Shown in pieces: positions 39,004 to 49,265 of a stretch of 64,000 bases of DNA. The DNA lies in the NCBI RefSeq assembly GCF_963674925.1, contig NZ_OY771647.1:1627501-1691500 (forward strand), written 5' to 3'. The stretch is from an uncultured Draconibacterium sp. (GTDB lineage: Bacteria > Bacteroidota > Bacteroidia > Bacteroidales > Prolixibacteraceae). A program made the position numbers and the translations under genes. Position 1 is the first letter of the stretch. Every line of letters starts with the position of its first letter. The notes below the pieces were generated by a model. It saw nothing but the letters and a program-made list of their open reading frames with translations. It was not told the origin of the DNA and made no database searches.

Positions 39004-39101
39004 AGTAACTCTGTTTGTGGTTTTAAAGGTGAAATATAATTCTGAAATTTCAAATCTTTTTTAGAAAATTTAGTGGGTATGTTGAAAGACGCAAAATATT
39101 T

Positions 39102-41369
39102 TTATAGCGGGTAGTTATTGAAAAAATTCTGACTTGATGTTTTTACCAGAACCTTTGCATTTTCAGGCATTACCAAAAGGTTGTCAAGCGAAACATATTC
39201 ATCGTTAATTACCAGTTGGAGGGTATCTTCGTGGCGTAGTTCTACTATTTCCGAAATACGAATCCATCCTTGATACGTGTCGTGCACGTGTCGGGTGTTC
39301 ATTTGTTTGTAAAACTTCTGCTTACCTTCTGCATTAAACACTTTTACCTCTGCTTTGGGCATGTCGTATTTTCTACTGTCCACAAAAAGCCAGAATGACA
39401 ATTCGTATTTCCCCTCTTGGAATTGAGGTCCGATTTTCTTATCGAGTAAAACTTGTTGCCCTTTTCTACTGTAAAAAGAGGTATTCCCACTAAAAATGGT
39501 TTTCGCAGAACCGTTTTCAAAACCATTAAATAGAATTGAGTTTATAGCTGTGTCAGTTGCAATTTCTCCAAACGATTGTAAGTTCGGAATCTCCGATTCG
39601 ACGCTATCGTGCCACTCTTTGTAACTGTGATGAAATACGGATAACGGCAGACGGGACAGCGTGATATATTTGTCTTCCCAAAAAACTTCAGCTTTATTTT
39701 GCAGCCATTTTTCACGATCGTTCAACTTTTCTTTTGTGCAAACAAGCAAAATAGGTTTGTCGTTCATATCGTCGAGCCTGGTTTTTCGAATGGCCGGAGC
39801 TGCCAGCATTTGAATACTGCTGAGTGCCTGCGAAAAAGAAAGCCTTGGCGAAAAGCTTTGAATAAGTGGTATTCCGGTGTGATAGGAACATTTCATCGCC
39901 TCGGAAAAACCGTTCAGGCTGTGTTCAAAAATTAGTTTATCGCCACAGGTGCTGGCAAAAGGCAAAAAGAAAATCGCCTGAAATTCATCGGGATTTACTT
40001 TCGCTTGCTGAAAACGTGCCAGGAATTCGCTGTCGTTCGATTCAAGTTTGTCGTTTGTATTTAATAATCCGCGTGTGCTACGTTTTATATTTACTCCGGC
40101 GTCAATAGCCCAGTAACCGATTGCAAACACCAGCAAAACAGTGGCAACAACCGGAAGCTTTTTTATTTTTAGCAAGCGGAATAAACGATAAATAAACCAT
40201 GCGGTGTAAACTGTAAAAACATAGAAAAAAATCCATGTGAAACGCCCCAGTGCTCTAAACTGCTTTATCGGAGGGAGTATGTCCAATAACCAACCAAAAC
40301 CGTATTTAAACGGAATACACATTGAAAATAATAGAATGAGAATGGAAGCGTAGAAAAATACTTCGATCTTTTTTGTGGGTTTAAAAATCTTCAAACTGCT
40401 TTTCTTTTTACTGATGAGATTGAGTAATGCGGTTATGAAAATTGAAACAGCGAGTAAAGTGGCCGGTAGCCCAACATAAGCTCGTCCTTCCCATTGAAAA
40501 TCCATGTTGATATAATTTCCCAGAATACTTTTCAGTTGCGAGCCGGGAGGCAGGAAGATGCTAAAAAAGTTGGCATGGTAAACGTAAAACCCATAAGGGG
40601 TATCTGGCCGATCGGAAACCCAGTCGGTTGCAGAAACCAGTCCTTTTATAATAATCAAAGGTATTACTGCGATTGCAAATAAATACAAGCCGGTTTTCCA
40701 ATATCCTGACAGCTTTTTTCGATAGGACCAGCACTCAACGATCAAAACACCGAACAGTAGAATGGTATAAAAAGCCACAAAATAAGCACTCGTAAAACCT
40801 CCGATTATTGCGGCAAGAACCAGGAGTATGGACCAAAGCATTCGTTTTTTGCCCTGCCGCCAGCGGATAAGGAAGTACCAAAACATGGGTAGAAAAACGG
40901 CATAAACCATTTCGAAATGGCCATGTATCCGATCGAATTGAGGACTCAGAAACAATATAATGAGCGATATTATTCCGGAGTACCAACGCGGTAGCGAATA
41001 GTGCCGGAGAATCAGAAAAATAAAGGGTAGCGCCAGAAGAAAAAGCGCCAGCATTGTTAGGTTTAGTATGGCAACTCCGTGGTTGGCAACCTGGTAAATA
41101 TTGTTGTCGATAAACTTTACAAACTGCACAAAAAGCGGGTGGGAATTGATGTATTGCAAATGATCGCCGTAAGGATAATTAATCCCATCATGCCGAATCC
41201 CATCGTCGTATTTTAAGTAGTAAGAAAAATTGAAATAGCTTTTTAAAGCATCGCCACCTTTCGAATATAAAATAGAGTTGGGGTGTTGAAATACGGGCTT
41301 AAGATTTAAAAGAAGTATTAGAGTTGCTATTAGAGTAATGGAAAGTATTATTAGCCAATTTTTTTTCAT
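39102..41369 (-). CDS. Large membrane protein, glycosyltransferase-39-like N-terminus with beta-rich C-terminal domain
   Basis: About 755 residues from ATG 41369 (MKKNWLIILSI). The first 430 residues hold about eleven membrane helices with long loops (NSILYSKGGDALKSYFNFSYY, DRIHGHFEMVYAVFLP), the layout of GT39/DUF-type polyprenyl-sugar glycosyltransferases. A periplasmic C-terminal part of 300 residues ends in a carbohydrate-binding-like beta sandwich (KYELSFWLFVD, VSLDNLLVMP). The enzyme role is inferred from topology and the neighbours. First of three such genes followed by a GT2 gene. Confidence 0.7.
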   Translation of the reverse strand: MKKNWLIILSITLIATLILLLNLKPVFQHPNSILYSKGGDALKSYFNFSYYLKYDDGIRHDGINYPYGDHLQYINSHPLFVQFVKFIDNNIYQVANHGVAILNLTMLALFLLALPFIFLILRHYSLPRWYSGIISLIILFLSPQFDRIHGHFEMVYAVFLPMFWYFLIRWRQGKKRMLWSILLVLAAIIGGFTSAYFVAFYTILLFGVLIVECWSYRKKLSGYWKTGLYLFAIAVIPLIIIKGLVSATDWVSDRPDTPYGFYVYHANFFSIFLPPGSQLKSILGNYINMDFQWEGRAYVGLPATLLAVSIFITALLNLISKKKSSLKIFKPTKKIEVFFYASILILLFSMCIPFKYGFGWLLDILPPIKQFRALGRFTWIFFYVFTVYTAWFIYRLFRLLKIKKLPVVATVLLVFAIGYWAIDAGVNIKRSTRGLLNTNDKLESNDSEFLARFQQAKVNPDEFQAIFFLPFASTCGDKLIFEHSLNGFSEAMKCSYHTGIPLIQSFSPRLSFSQALSSIQMLAAPAIRKTRLDDMNDKPILLVCTKEKLNDREKWLQNKAEVFWEDKYITLSRLPLSVFHHSYKEWHDSVESEIPNLQSFGEIATDTAINSILFNGFENGSAKTIFSGNTSFYSRKGQQVLLDKKIGPQFQEGKYELSFWLFVDSRKYDMPKAEVKVFNAEGKQKFYKQMNTRHVHDTYQGWIRISEIVELRHEDTLQLVINDEYVSLDNLLVMPENAKVLVKTSSQNFFNNYPL

Positions 41370-41409
41370 GAATAGATATTTTGGAACCAATTTTCAAGTA
41401 TGGCTTAAA

Positions 41410-42993
41410 TTATAGTTTAAAAATACTTACGTTTTTATATTCGCCAATTTTATTTTGAAGATAGGGTTTGAAATCCTGGTGTTTTATTTTATCGATGTCG
41501 TTAACAATTAGATATTTAGCTCCGATTGATTTGAACTCCTCTATTCGTTCTTTCGGCTTTCCCTTAGTAGGAACATAACCATAATCGGTAAATCCTTTTT
41601 GATCCATAAGTACCAATGAGATGTTAATACTGTTATCCGGAATACTTATTACGAGATCTTCCCTGTTTATTCCTAGCGATCGCAAATACGGAGTTATTGA
41701 TTCTAATGCTTCTGTTGTATTACGGTAGTTGTATTGTTTATAAGCATATAATTCCTTATCGGCTTTTGATAAGGCAATATCAAATTTTAGCATTGGATCA
41801 TTCACATCATATTTCAGTCTGTTCATCATACTTGTTAGGTAGATTAATGTCACTACTCCCACAAGTGCAATTAATTTTAAGATTTTGCTCTTAAAAACGA
41901 CTGTTAATCTGTTTTTTAATTCGCTTAGGAATCCGAGTAAAATAAGAGGGATTAGAATAAGTAAGTTGATAAGATAATAGTCGTGAACATCGAAAGCTTT
42001 GAACCATAATAAGATGTAGAGTACTGCTCCAATAAAAGATATAAAGATGATTAGCAGGTATTTGCTTCCTTTTTTTATCCAAAAAACAACATTAGTCAAT
42101 AATAGAATACCAATAACAGCCAATGCTTTTTTATTAAAAAATGATGGAAGCAATGTAAAATATAAGCTCTTCCATATTTCATTTCTTTCTTCCTTATTTA
42201 AATCCCAAATGGGAAATAAATCTTGCAGAAAGATTCGATTGTTGGTTGAATTATAGTGGTCGGTATATTTTACCCAAACAAAAATAACAGTACCAATTAG
42301 AAGGTATGGGATGAATTTACCTAGCTGCTTGGTTATTTGAAAACCGTATTTTCGAAAATCAGTTATGGTTTGCAGTAATTGAAATGATAAAAATGCAACC
42401 ACGATGATTAAAGAAGTTATTTTTAATAACCCGGCAATTGTGAAACATAAAACTGCTATCCAAATCCATTTCTTTTTACCTGTATCGTTAAATAACAAGT
42501 AGCACCATGCTCCGATTAACGAAAGCCCAAAAGCCGGAGCGTTGGGCAGGAAGTTGTTGGTGTAAAATACCAATGCCGGTGATGAAAAAAGAAAAATGGG
42601 AATAAATATGGCCCAAAAGTTATCTTTTAGTATTCTATAAGATATTTTATAGAGCGAAAATAATCCGCTAAAAACAAGTAGGATATTTAACCCTCTGTAT
42701 ATAAAATATTGTTTGCCAAATAATATCCAAAGTTTAGCTACTGTATAATATATAATCGGGAATTCAGATATGGTTTTCCCATTTCCATTGGGGCCGGTCC
42801 AGTGAACTTCAGGTTCGAAAAAGTTTAAGCCCTCTTTGTAATAATTAACTGCAATCGACAAACAGTCGGTAGCCCTCCACATATGCGGAAACCATGGTCC
42901 TTTTAGTATAATCTCGTGGTAATTATAGAGTAAACTAACCAATAATAAAATGAAAAGAAATAGTACACTCTTATTTTTAATTTCTACTTTCAT
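41410..42993 (-). CDS. GT39/ArnT-like polytopic glycosyltransferase
   Basis: 527 residues with about eleven membrane helices and a C-terminal periplasmic tail. The first periplasmic loop (HMWRATDCLSIAVNYYKEG, EVHWTGPNGNGKTISEFPIIYY) has the acidic, aromatic character of GT-C fold enzymes that use polyprenyl-phosphate sugars. Acceptor unknown. Lies between the two other large membrane proteins, all minus strand with small gaps, so they may form one operon with the GT2 gene. Lower G+C than its neighbours, a hint of different ancestry. Confidence 0.75.
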   Translation of the reverse strand: MKVEIKNKSVLFLFILLLVSLLYNYHEIILKGPWFPHMWRATDCLSIAVNYYKEGLNFFEPEVHWTGPNGNGKTISEFPIIYYTVAKLWILFGKQYFIYRGLNILLVFSGLFSLYKISYRILKDNFWAIFIPIFLFSSPALVFYTNNFLPNAPAFGLSLIGAWCYLLFNDTGKKKWIWIAVLCFTIAGLLKITSLIIVVAFLSFQLLQTITDFRKYGFQITKQLGKFIPYLLIGTVIFVWVKYTDHYNSTNNRIFLQDLFPIWDLNKEERNEIWKSLYFTLLPSFFNKKALAVIGILLLTNVVFWIKKGSKYLLIIFISFIGAVLYILLWFKAFDVHDYYLINLLILIPLILLGFLSELKNRLTVVFKSKILKLIALVGVVTLIYLTSMMNRLKYDVNDPMLKFDIALSKADKELYAYKQYNYRNTTEALESITPYLRSLGINREDLVISIPDNSINISLVLMDQKGFTDYGYVPTKGKPKERIEEFKSIGAKYLIVNDIDKIKHQDFKPYLQNKIGEYKNVSIFKL

Positions 42994-43026
42994 CTTTTTT
43001 CGTTTGAGTTGGTAGATTGTTATACC

Positions 43027-44583
43027 TTACTTCTCTTTTATATAAAGTTTAAGCTTACGCTCTGTAGGCAAATCTACTTTTCTATACCCGTTTTTTTGTG
43101 CAAACTCAACAAATTTTATCTCCAAATCTGTAGGATAATAACCTGTTAAAATAGCTTCGGGTTGATCGGTTTGCATAAAATTATCCACCTCTTTTTTCGA
43201 AATAATATTAAAATCTTTTCTTGTATCATCAGGAATCGAATGCGAGGTGCGCCAAATAAACGGGCTGCTTACAAATTCTTTATATATACTAATAGAATCA
43301 CTTTCCAGAATCTCAGCAGGCGATAGCGTTAGTACTTTTGCTTCTCCATTTATGGCTTCATCAACCAAAGTGCTTATTCTGTGTCGACTTAGCGCATACC
43401 ATGATTCCGTTGTTTTGATGTTATACGTTTTTTTATAATTCACTTCCAAAGGCGGGATTATCGATAACACAAAAAAGAGGATGGCTACATAGTTGAAGTA
43501 TTTTTTTTGCGAACCAAGGGTGTAAAAGATCACGACAATCAGAAAAACCGATAAAGGATACACGTATTGAATAATAAGCATTTTCCCAACGGAGAGGTAT
43601 ACAAGAAATGGTAAAGTAAGGAGCAGAACATTAATCTTGAAATTTAACCTGTCGTCTTTTATAAGGTTGAAAGTTTTGAGTATCAGTACCCAAATAAGCC
43701 CTGCAATAAGAACTGATGATTGCCATTTTTCCAGCACCTTATCGAAAAGTTCCGATAATTTTTCAACCAATGAAAGTGCTGCTCCGGGTTGCGCCTTCAT
43801 ATCGATTTTAAAATGAAACTGGTAGATGTCGAAAAGAAAGCCTTTGGGGGCCATTGAGATAAGAATGAACACAGGAATCAGTCCCGCAAAAACACCAAGC
43901 GAAAAGTAAAGGAACTGTTTCATCTTAACTGTTATTGACTCTTTTTGAAACAATAAAATACCCAGAGCAAACGGGATGATGAAAAAAATGAAGTGCATTC
44001 TAAATCCAACTGCAACTCCCAACAACAATCCACTAATTGCTGTTTTTAGTGGAAGTCTTGTGCTTGTTTCGGTTGATGTAAGTACTAAAAATGAGAGTAT
44101 TGAAAGCAATAATGGGAAGTCGTAGGTAAATCGTGCAAAAGCATATTGTACAAAAGGATTGTACATTATAAACAATAGGGCAGAGGCTCCAACAATAAAT
44201 CTGAATAATTGGTTTTTATGATATAGTGAATTTTGTATAGAATAAAAGATTAGTACGAGCATAGTAAAAAACGATGCAAGACTAATAATTCTTGCACTTA
44301 ATGTAAGAGACGGTGTTAACTCAAGAATTAAGGCGTATGTAAAAACATAGTAAGGCATGTGTATTAACCGGTAATCTTTGTATGGTAGTAGTCCTTCGTC
44401 AGCTGTTACTTTGGCTCCTGCATTATAAGGATTGTCATCATGATCGGTATAGTTCTGCATATTTCTTAAAAATGCAGCCTGAAGGATAAAAGCAAACAAA
44501 ACCACAATCAATACCTTGTATAAAGCTGCTATAAGTCTACTTTCTGATGGACTATCAAGAAACTCAAGATCAAAGATTTTCAT
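43027..44583 (-). CDS. GT39-like polytopic membrane glycosyltransferase
   Basis: 518 residues with about eleven helices. The first large loop (NYTDHDDNPYNAGAKVTADEGLLPYKDYR in parts) has the paired acidic residues and the YKDY...H pattern found in Bacteroidota GT39-type enzymes. A small soluble C-terminal domain (EAILTGYYPTDLEIKF) follows. It starts nine bases after the GT2 gene stop, which supports a shared pathway: the GT2 enzyme would make a polyprenyl-phosphate sugar and the GT39-like enzymes would transfer it in the periplasm. Confidence 0.75.
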   Translation of the reverse strand: MKIFDLEFLDSPSESRLIAALYKVLIVVLFAFILQAAFLRNMQNYTDHDDNPYNAGAKVTADEGLLPYKDYRLIHMPYYVFTYALILELTPSLTLSARIISLASFFTMLVLIFYSIQNSLYHKNQLFRFIVGASALLFIMYNPFVQYAFARFTYDFPLLLSILSFLVLTSTETSTRLPLKTAISGLLLGVAVGFRMHFIFFIIPFALGILLFQKESITVKMKQFLYFSLGVFAGLIPVFILISMAPKGFLFDIYQFHFKIDMKAQPGAALSLVEKLSELFDKVLEKWQSSVLIAGLIWVLILKTFNLIKDDRLNFKINVLLLTLPFLVYLSVGKMLIIQYVYPLSVFLIVVIFYTLGSQKKYFNYVAILFFVLSIIPPLEVNYKKTYNIKTTESWYALSRHRISTLVDEAINGEAKVLTLSPAEILESDSISIYKEFVSSPFIWRTSHSIPDDTRKDFNIISKKEVDNFMQTDQPEAILTGYYPTDLEIKFVEFAQKNGYRKVDLPTERKLKLYIKEK

Positions 44584-44592
44584 TTTCGCTTG

Positions 44593-45339
44593 CTAGTTAT
44601 GATTAAAAATTTTGTTCTTAAGCAACCCCCACTTTTGTAAACGATATTGGCAGGCGGTTTTTAAAACACCAATGGCATAAATAGTACTGTTTTTAATACT
44701 GATTGATGAAGCATCAGCGAAATATTTCGTAGGGCAGGTGATTTCGGCAATTTCGTAACCGGCATACCAGGCCTGGGCCAGCATTTGGTTATCAAACACA
44801 AAATTATCGGAATTGGCATTGTAGTTTATCGTTTCCAGTATTTCGCGCGAAAATGCCCGGTAGCCGGTGTGATATTCTGAAAGTTTTGCATTAAGAAGAA
44901 TATTCTCAATAAAAGTAAGTAAGCGGTTGGCAATGTATTTGATCAAAGGCATGCCGCCTTTTAGGGCTCCCGTTCCTAAAATCCTTGACCCCAAAACTAC
45001 ATGGTATAATTCATTCCCAATCAAATTAGCCATTGCCGGAATTAACTTTGGGGTGTATTGGTAATCCGGGTGAAGCATAATAACAATATCGGCACCCAGT
45101 TGCAGTGCTTTGTTGTAGCACGATTTTTGATTCCCGCCATATCCTTTGTTTTGCTCGTGAACCACAATGTGTTGAATGCCGAGTTTTTTACCAACTTCAA
45201 CGGTGTTGTCGTTACTCACGTCATCTACCAGAATTACGTCGTCTACAATATCGAAATCAATTTCGTTATAAGTAATTTCAAGCGTTTTGGCAGCATTGTA
45301 TGCCGGAAGCACGACAACCACTTTTTTGTTGTGAATCAT
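44593..45339 (-). CDS. Family 2 glycosyltransferase, dolichyl-phosphate-mannose-synthase-like
   Basis: 248 residues. GT-A fold with VVVLPAYNAAKTLEITY, VILVDDVSNDNT and an MLHPDYQY metal-binding motif, and the NKGYGGNQKSCYNKAL segment typical of DPM1/polyprenyl-phosphate glycosyltransferases. There are no clear membrane helices. It would load a sugar from a nucleotide donor to polyprenyl phosphate on the cytoplasmic face, feeding the GT39-like enzymes encoded downstream. First gene of the string. Confidence 0.9.
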   Translation of the reverse strand: MIHNKKVVVVLPAYNAAKTLEITYNEIDFDIVDDVILVDDVSNDNTVEVGKKLGIQHIVVHEQNKGYGGNQKSCYNKALQLGADIVIMLHPDYQYTPKLIPAMANLIGNELYHVVLGSRILGTGALKGGMPLIKYIANRLLTFIENILLNAKLSEYHTGYRAFSREILETINYNANSDNFVFDNQMLAQAWYAGYEIAEITCPTKYFADASSISIKNSTIYAIGVLKTACQYRLQKWGLLKNKIFNHN

Positions 45340-45444
45340 TCGGTTTAAAGTTTTGCACCATAAAAATAAGAAGAGTTGGCAAAGTTTATTGTTAATGGCA
45401 AAGTTTTGTTTAGCTCTTTATTTATCAGTGCTACTTCTGAACCG

Positions 45445-47850
45445 TTATGACAAAATTCTACGTAATTTAATTCTACCGGCCAACCGTGTTGCAAAGGTGG
45501 CAAATGCAACTACCGACACCGATGAAATTGGCATTAGAATAGCAGCTACCACCGGCGAAAGGTTTCCGCTGAGGGCAAAAGCAATTCCGACAATATTGTA
45601 ACAGAAGGAAATAAAGAAGCTGAGTTTTACAATGTTCAGTGATGTTTTGGTGAAGCGGATAAAATTAGCCAGCTGATTAAACTGGTCGGCTTCCAAAACA
45701 GCATCGCTGGCAGGCGAGAAATGGTAAACTTTATCGGCAATGGTTAAGGCCACATCGCTTTGCATTAGTGCGCCGGCATCGTTTAATCCATCGCCGGTCA
45801 TCAACACGGTTTTACCTTCGTCCTGTTGAGATTTTATAAAAGCTGCTTTATCTCCGGGTTTCTGATTGAAAAGCATATGCTCTCTGTCAAAAAATGATGA
45901 GAGGTTTTCAGCTTCCGCATCATTATCGCCTGAAATAAGAAATAGGTTAAAACCTTCTTTCAACGCACTTAATACGTTTTTAAAACCCGCACGGTACTGG
46001 TTGCTAATAATAAAATGTCCTTTCAGTTCATCTTCGACAGCCACATAAACAACCGATGTTTTTTTCTTTTTCGGGGAAGGTGTATTCGTCACATATTCTT
46101 CCGATCCAATTCGAAGATTGAGGTTGTTTACTTTCCCAAAAATTCCACGTCCGGCCACTTCAACAAAGTGCTCCGGGTTGTGGTATGCTGATCCGTTGAA
46201 CGTTTGCGAAAGTGCTGTACTCAGCGGATGAGTCGATTGACGCGTAAGCGAAAAAACAGCTTCTTTTTCCGCTGCCGAAAGTTCGGTTCCCGTATACACC
46301 ACTTTGTTTTGGTTGGGTTGCGTTAAAGTGCCGGTTTTATCAAAAACAATGCTGTTGATGTGCGAAAGCTTTTCAATTACATCGGTGTTTTTAATGTACA
46401 GCCCCCGCTTGCCAAAAATACGCATGGTGTTGCCAAAGGTAAATGGAATGGAAAGCGCCAACGCACACGGACAAGCAACAATTAGTACTGCCGTGAAAAC
46501 AAAAATTGCGGTGTGATATTCTCCCCGAAGCGCCCAAAAAGTGAAGCCAAAAATGGCGATGGCAATTACAATTAGTGTAAAGTATTGGCTAATCCGGTCG
46601 GAGAGGGTTTTTAACGAATCGCTGGGTTTTTCGTACGATTTATCCTGGTTCCAAAGTTTGGTGAGGTGGCTTTGGTTGACCTCCTTTTTTACTTTTATGC
46701 GTATAATTCCACCCATTTGACGACCGCCTGCATAAATAAAATCGCCGGTTTTTTTGACAATCGGTGTCGATTCGCCGGTTACGAAACTGTAGTCGATTCT
46801 TCCTTCACCCTCAACCAGTTCGGCATCGGCAGGAACAAGCTCTTTGTTGCGGATGATCAGTTCATCATCAACCTCTATTTTTTCAATCAGAATACTTTCT
46901 TCAATTTGTTTATTGATTTTGGTAACCGCAATCGGAAAATACGATTTGTAATTTCGGTCGAACGAAAGTGCTTCGTAGGTTTTGCTTTGGTACCATTTGC
47001 CTACCAGCAGAAAAAAGATGAGGCCCGATAAACTATCGCTGTAACCCGGACCACCGGTAAAAATTACCTCGTAGCTGGTTACCAGAAAGAGCACAATAAT
47101 TCCCAGTGCAATGGGCAAATCGATACTGATGTTCTTTTTCATCAGGTTTTTAAATGCCGAAATGTAATAATCGCTGCCGCTGTAAAATGCCACCGGAATA
47201 ACCAAAATGTAGCTGAGAATACTAAACAGCGATTGTAATTTATCGCTCAACGGTTCGCCGTTAAAATAAGCCGGCAAACTGTAGGTCATTACATTGATAA
47301 ACACAAAGCCTGCAACGCCAATTTTATACAGAAGTTTTTTGTAGGATTTGTCTTCTTTTTTGTCGCTTAAACTTTGCGACAGATCAGGAATGTAATGAAT
47401 GGATGCCAGCAACTCAACCACTTGTCGCAACGAAATTTCCTTTTCATCAAAAGTGATGTCAACCTCTTTGCGGGTAAAATTTACAAAGGAATGGCGAATG
47501 CCCTTGTGTAGTTTAAAAAGATGCTCAAGCAACCAAATGCACGAAGCGCAATGGATAACCGGCACATAAAATTTTACTTTCGATATGCTGCCTTCGGAAA
47601 ACGAGATCAGCTTTTCCTTTACCTCATCGTTGTCGAGGAAAGCATATTTATTACCAAATTCGGTGGTGGTCTCTACCTTTATCCCCGGTGTTTCTTCCAG
47701 GTTGTAGTAATTGTAAAGTTTGTTTTCGTTCAGCAGCTGATAAACCGTTTTACAACCGTTACAACAAAAATTCAGCTCGTTCCACACCACAGGCGTACTA
47801 CCGCAATCGGCGCCACAATGTACACAGTTATTCTCCTCCTTTTTCCCCAT
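45445..47850 (-). CDS. ccoI: Copper-transporting P-type ATPase of cbb3 oxidase assembly
   Basis: 801 residues. An N-terminal cysteine-rich segment (CVHCGADC, FCCNGCKTVY) precedes a heavy-metal-associated domain with HCASC. The membrane core has the CPC copper motif (VACPCALALSIPF), the phosphorylation site DKTGTLTQ and the HP motif (STHPLSTAL). The two N-terminal metal-binding parts and the gene neighbourhood identify the CcoI/FixI type, which exports copper to the periplasm for oxidase CuB. It is the last gene of the cbb3 string. Confidence 0.93.
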   Translation of the reverse strand: MGKKEENNCVHCGADCGSTPVVWNELNFCCNGCKTVYQLLNENKLYNYYNLEETPGIKVETTTEFGNKYAFLDNDEVKEKLISFSEGSISKVKFYVPVIHCASCIWLLEHLFKLHKGIRHSFVNFTRKEVDITFDEKEISLRQVVELLASIHYIPDLSQSLSDKKEDKSYKKLLYKIGVAGFVFINVMTYSLPAYFNGEPLSDKLQSLFSILSYILVIPVAFYSGSDYYISAFKNLMKKNISIDLPIALGIIVLFLVTSYEVIFTGGPGYSDSLSGLIFFLLVGKWYQSKTYEALSFDRNYKSYFPIAVTKINKQIEESILIEKIEVDDELIIRNKELVPADAELVEGEGRIDYSFVTGESTPIVKKTGDFIYAGGRQMGGIIRIKVKKEVNQSHLTKLWNQDKSYEKPSDSLKTLSDRISQYFTLIVIAIAIFGFTFWALRGEYHTAIFVFTAVLIVACPCALALSIPFTFGNTMRIFGKRGLYIKNTDVIEKLSHINSIVFDKTGTLTQPNQNKVVYTGTELSAAEKEAVFSLTRQSTHPLSTALSQTFNGSAYHNPEHFVEVAGRGIFGKVNNLNLRIGSEEYVTNTPSPKKKKTSVVYVAVEDELKGHFIISNQYRAGFKNVLSALKEGFNLFLISGDNDAEAENLSSFFDREHMLFNQKPGDKAAFIKSQQDEGKTVLMTGDGLNDAGALMQSDVALTIADKVYHFSPASDAVLEADQFNQLANFIRFTKTSLNIVKLSFFISFCYNIVGIAFALSGNLSPVVAAILMPISSVSVVAFATFATRLAGRIKLRRILS

Positions 47851-47870
47851 TTCACAAGGTCCGTTTTCTG

Positions 47871-48632
47871 CTAATCCACTTTACAGCAATCTCCTTTTGA
47901 CTCAGTATGCATTTGCGCACTTTCTTTTTCCAGGCTTTTTTCAAATTTCTGCTCAATTTTTTGTTTTGGCGGACTTAAATAGGGGATGCCTAAACTTAAT
48001 CCCCGCAATACAAACAAAATTCCAACAACTACAACCAGTATCGGAATTAGCTTGTTAATCTTCTTTCGTATCGCTAAACTCAGTACGTTGCCAGCCAGCG
48101 AAATAGCCAGTAACATCGGAATTGTTCCCAGACCAAAAAGAATCATGTACAGTGAACCTTCGGCAACGTCGCCTGTGCCAATGGCTCCGGCAATAGCCAT
48201 ATAAACCAATCCACAAGGAAGCAGTCCGTTTAGCATGCCAATAAAAAACAGACTTTGAAACGAGCGGATGGAGAACATTTCACCAATTTTCTTTTTCAAT
48301 TTTCCCACTGCCGAAAACCAGCTTTTATCCATTTTGTACTGGTTTTTAAATAATGTCGGAAATAGCACTGAGATGATCATTAGCGCTCCCATAATTACGG
48401 ATACCTTTTGCTGAAATCCGATGAGTTGAAGTCCCTGCCCGAGAAGTCCGAAAATAGCTCCCATAATTCCATAGGTTAAGGTGCGGCCAAGGTTATAGAG
48501 TGTTCCTCCAAATATTTTTTGCGGAACGGTGTTGCCATGAAGTGGCAAAGCAATGGCAATTGGTCCACACATACCGGCGCAGTGAAAACTGCCCATCAAT
48601 CCTAAAATAAGTGCTGAAATAAAAATGGTCAT
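47871..48632 (-). CDS. SafE/TauE-like membrane protein of cbb3 cluster
   Basis: 253 residues with about seven membrane helices. The opening ALILGLMGSFHCAGMCGPIAI with two cysteines is the sulfite-exporter/urease-accessory (UreH-type) family signature found next to ccoI in cbb3 clusters, where it may handle copper or cysteine-thiol redox. A soluble tail with ESKGDCCKVD adds two more cysteines at the end. It ends 20 bases before ccoI. Confidence 0.85.
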   Translation of the reverse strand: MTIFISALILGLMGSFHCAGMCGPIAIALPLHGNTVPQKIFGGTLYNLGRTLTYGIMGAIFGLLGQGLQLIGFQQKVSVIMGALMIISVLFPTLFKNQYKMDKSWFSAVGKLKKKIGEMFSIRSFQSLFFIGMLNGLLPCGLVYMAIAGAIGTGDVAEGSLYMILFGLGTIPMLLAISLAGNVLSLAIRKKINKLIPILVVVVGILFVLRGLSLGIPYLSPPKQKIEQKFEKSLEKESAQMHTESKGDCCKVD

Positions 48633-48684
48633 GGCGTTAGTGTTTCGAACAAAAGATTGTTATTGACTTGTAAAGGTAGTGAAT

Positions 48685-49125
48685 TTACTGAATATTTACC
48701 GGGCGATCAACTTCGTAGCGTAAACCGTTTGTATACCACGTAAATTTTAAAATGTATCGGCCTGCTATCAATTCGGTTTTTGGGAATTGAATCGAACTGT
48801 TTCCCGCAATAATTTTGTGTTTAATATCTTTGGTATAGTCCGATGGGCGATATAATTGCATATTGCCGGAATCGATTTTTGTTGCCAGATCATTTTCAAT
48901 ATTGACTACCAATGACTCGTCGTTTATATTCACATCAAACGACCGGGCAAATGGTTTCGACCGGGCATTAACATTCATCTGTTCGGTATAATCAACACCT
49001 TTTTCGTAATAATTTTTATGCACCAGATTTACCGGCTGACGCACTGCAAATACAATAAAAACAGCCGATCCGGCTAAAAACAACGCCAGAAAAAGAAATA
49101 TCCCTGTTCCCCAATTAAACTTCAT
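48685..49125 (-). CDS. ccoH: FixH-family oxidase assembly protein
   Basis: 146 residues. One N-terminal membrane helix (GIFLFLALFLAGSAVFIVFAV) and a beta-rich periplasmic domain with NYYEKGVDYTEQMNVNARSK, the FixH/CcoH hallmark. It helps mature or stabilise the cbb3 oxidase with CcoI. The gene lies between ccoG and the SafE-like gene, in normal cluster order. Confidence 0.9.
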   Translation of the reverse strand: MKFNWGTGIFLFLALFLAGSAVFIVFAVRQPVNLVHKNYYEKGVDYTEQMNVNARSKPFARSFDVNINDESLVVNIENDLATKIDSGNMQLYRPSDYTKDIKHKIIAGNSSIQFPKTELIAGRYILKFTWYTNGLRYEVDRPVNIQ

Positions 49126-49160
49126 TTGTTTGTCCTGTTTATTATTCCTGTTCCTTTTTA

Positions 49161-49242
49161 TGTCATTTCGAACGGAGTGAGCAATCTGTTGCCAATTAGC
49201 ACTTATGATACAGATTTCTCCTCATTCTTCGTCGAAATGACA
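49161..49242. repeat. Imperfect palindromic repeat, about 33-base arms
   Basis: TGTCATTTCGAACGGAGTGA opens and TCGTCGAAATGACA closes, with CAATCTGTT and CAGATTTCT inside, giving an interrupted hairpin of about 80 bases. It lies within the cbb3 operon between fixH and ccoG. The form is common in Bacteroidota intergenic repeats. Confidence 0.75.
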
Positions 49243-49265
49243 AGGTCTTTAATTTGTCACTTTAT

